Assembly: GCA_007050885.1 (NCBI GenBank)
Contig: SMYQ01000200.1
Coordinates: 1 to 8,646 of the forward strand
Source of the DNA: Candidatus Bathyarchaeota archaeon
GTDB taxonomy: Archaea > Thermoproteota > Bathyarchaeia > 40CM-2-53-6 > RBG-13-38-9
Length of the DNA stretch: 8,646 nucleotides
Reading direction: 5' to 3'
The notes beneath the pieces were generated by a model. The model had not been told where the DNA came from and ran no database searches. It worked only from the letters and a program-made list of their open reading frames with translations. Both the position numbers and the translations under genes were made by a program. Positions 7,468 to 8,646 of the stretch are shown one piece after another. Every line of letters starts with the position of its first letter. Position 1 is the first letter of the stretch.

Positions 7468-8646
7468 ATGGCGATCAAAGCAGGGACATTAAACCCGGTC
7501 AATGACAAGCGCGAAATTTTCGGCTGGGCCATGTACGATTGGGCCAATTCTGCGTTCAGTACAACCATTGGGACAGTATTTTTAGGGCCATATGTTGCCA
7601 GCCTGGCACGCAGCGCAGCCGAAGCAGCTGGCGCGAGCACGGTCTCTTTCCTGGGCATCCCAATTGCGCCGGACTCATTCCTCCCCTACTGTATATCCTT
7701 CTCAGTAGGCATGCAAGTATTGTTCCTGCCGATTCTGGGGGCCATTGCCGATTATTCCCATTTGCGCAAACAAATGATGCGTCTCTTTGCAACCATCGGC
7801 GCAGTGGGCACGATCTTGATGTTCTTCTTGACCGGCAATTTATGGTGGTTGGGCGGCGTGCTCTTCATTATTGCCAACCTGGCGTTTGGCGCCGCCATTG
7901 TTTTTTACAATGCCTACCTGCCAGATATCGCCAGCGAAGAAGAACGCGACAGGGTTTCATCTTATGGCTGGGCAATGGGATATCTGGGTGGTGGAATTTT
8001 GCTGGCGCTCAATCTGGCTTTCTATCTTTTCAGTGACGCTCTCGGTGTTCCAAGCGACTTGGCAGTACGCATCAATTTGGCTTCGGCAGGCATTTGGTGG
8101 CTGGGCTTTTCCTTCATCACATGGGCTCGCCTGCGTGCGAGACGTGCTTCGCGATCCCTGCCGACCGGGGATACCTATGCAAGCATTGGGTTCAAACAAC
8201 TTCGCAAAACTTTGAGCGAAGTCAATCACTTTCCTGAAACGCTTAAATTCTTGTTGGCCTACTTTCTTTACAACGATGGTATCCAGACCGTGATCGCAGT
8301 ATCCGCTACCTTTGCGGCTGCGCCATTAATTCAAGGCGGGCTTGAACTCGAACAGCAGACGCTCACCGCCGTTATCTTGATGATCCAATTCGTGGCCTTC
8401 GGCGGTGCGCTGCTTTGGGGGCGCCTCGCCAATTGGATTGGCGCTAAACGATCTATCGTGGTCAGCTTGATCATCTGGTCTGGGGTTGTGATCTATGCTT
8501 ATGGCGGCTTGCAAGGCGATAGCGTCGTCGCTCAGTTCTTCGTCCTTGGGATGTTCATCGCTCTGGTCATGGGCGGCTCACAAGCCATCAGCCGCAGCCT
8601 ATTTGCACAGATGATTCCTACTGGCAAAGAAGCCGAATTCTACTCC
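7468..8646 (+). CDS. MFS transporter, UMF1 / Atg22-like family (3' end outside window)
   Basis: This is an integral membrane permease of the major facilitator superfamily, in the UMF1 group related to yeast vacuolar effluxer Atg22. Bacterial members mostly have no proven substrate, so none is assigned. The 393 codons present contain no stop and run off the window; family members are usually about 420-470 residues, so most of the protein is here. Signatures: FGWAMYDWANSAFSTTI at 18-34; an MFS motif-A-like loop GAIADYSHLRKQ at 91-102; FYNAYLPDIA at 146-155; SSYGWAMGYLGGGILL at 164-179; AYFLYNDGIQTV in the second half; and GGSQAISRSLFAQMIP at 369-384. Hydrophobic membrane spans alternate with short charged loops throughout. 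The ATG at 7468 has AAGGAG six bases upstream, and the short N terminus before KREIFGWAMYDWA fits the family. It is divergent from rpoB and shows no functional link to it. Confidence 0.92.
   Translation, partial: MAIKAGTLNPVNDKREIFGWAMYDWANSAFSTTIGTVFLGPYVASLARSAAEAAGASTVSFLGIPIAPDSFLPYCISFSVGMQVLFLPILGAIADYSHLRKQMMRLFATIGAVGTILMFFLTGNLWWLGGVLFIIANLAFGAAIVFYNAYLPDIASEEERDRVSSYGWAMGYLGGGILLALNLAFYLFSDALGVPSDLAVRINLASAGIWWLGFSFITWARLRARRASRSLPTGDTYASIGFKQLRKTLSEVNHFPETLKFLLAYFLYNDGIQTVIAVSATFAAAPLIQGGLELEQQTLTAVILMIQFVAFGGALLWGRLANWIGAKRSIVVSLIIWSGVVIYAYGGLQGDSVVAQFFVLGMFIALVMGGSQAISRSLFAQMIPTGKEAEFYS

Noticed and set aside
7556..7792. Minus-strand open frame opposite the transporter gene.
   Set aside because: The plus-strand frame carries clear UMF1-family motifs over the same bases; the minus-strand product shows no recognisable features.

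Overview
This window is a bacterial housekeeping locus. A block of transcription and translation genes fills the minus strand from about position 7184 down to the left edge, and one membrane-transporter gene runs divergently off the right edge on the plus strand. Reading along the minus strand the order is rpoB (RNA polymerase beta) - rpsL (S12) - rpsG (S7) - fusA (EF-G) - tuf (EF-Tu, cut by the window edge). Balanced base composition, Shine-Dalgarno sites before every gene, a beta subunit without the large Proteobacterial insert before the [12 protein letters not shown] motif, and an S12 with a Bacillus-type extra segment argue against Proteobacteria. The overall look of RpoB and EF-G suggests Chloroflexota (Anaerolineae-like). 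That placement is an inference from memory of the families, not a search result.

Layout: 1-77 start of tuf; 114-2180 fusA; 2217-2684 rpsG; 2701-3117 rpsL with a GTG start; 3118-3293 a non-coding leader with a near-consensus promoter and two hairpins; 3294-7184 rpoB; 7185-7467 a divergent intergenic region holding a strong rpoB promoter, a hairpin at the predicted 5' end of the rpoB mRNA, and a weaker candidate promoter for the transporter; 7468-8646 the first 393 codons of a UMF1/Atg22-type MFS transporter. No RNA genes, insertion sequences, CRISPR arrays or phage genes are visible. No gene-free stretch exceeds 300 bases.

How it works together: rpoB appears to have its own promoter and no rpoC after it. 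The str operon (rpsL-rpsG-fusA-tuf) has a separate promoter immediately after the rpoB stop, followed by a roughly 135-nt structured leader, so beta-subunit and ribosomal-protein/elongation-factor synthesis can be tuned separately. The 16-36 nt gaps between str genes fit one co-transcribed unit.

The unusual content is in rpoB. It has a roughly 130-residue insert containing three tandem 25-residue repeats, a separate roughly 50-residue insert that resembles a beta-prime motif, and a threonine at a rifampicin-contact position that is normally arginine. The rpoB-rpsL junction without rpoC and the structured leaders are also worth checking. I see no evidence for a novel defence or mobile system here.
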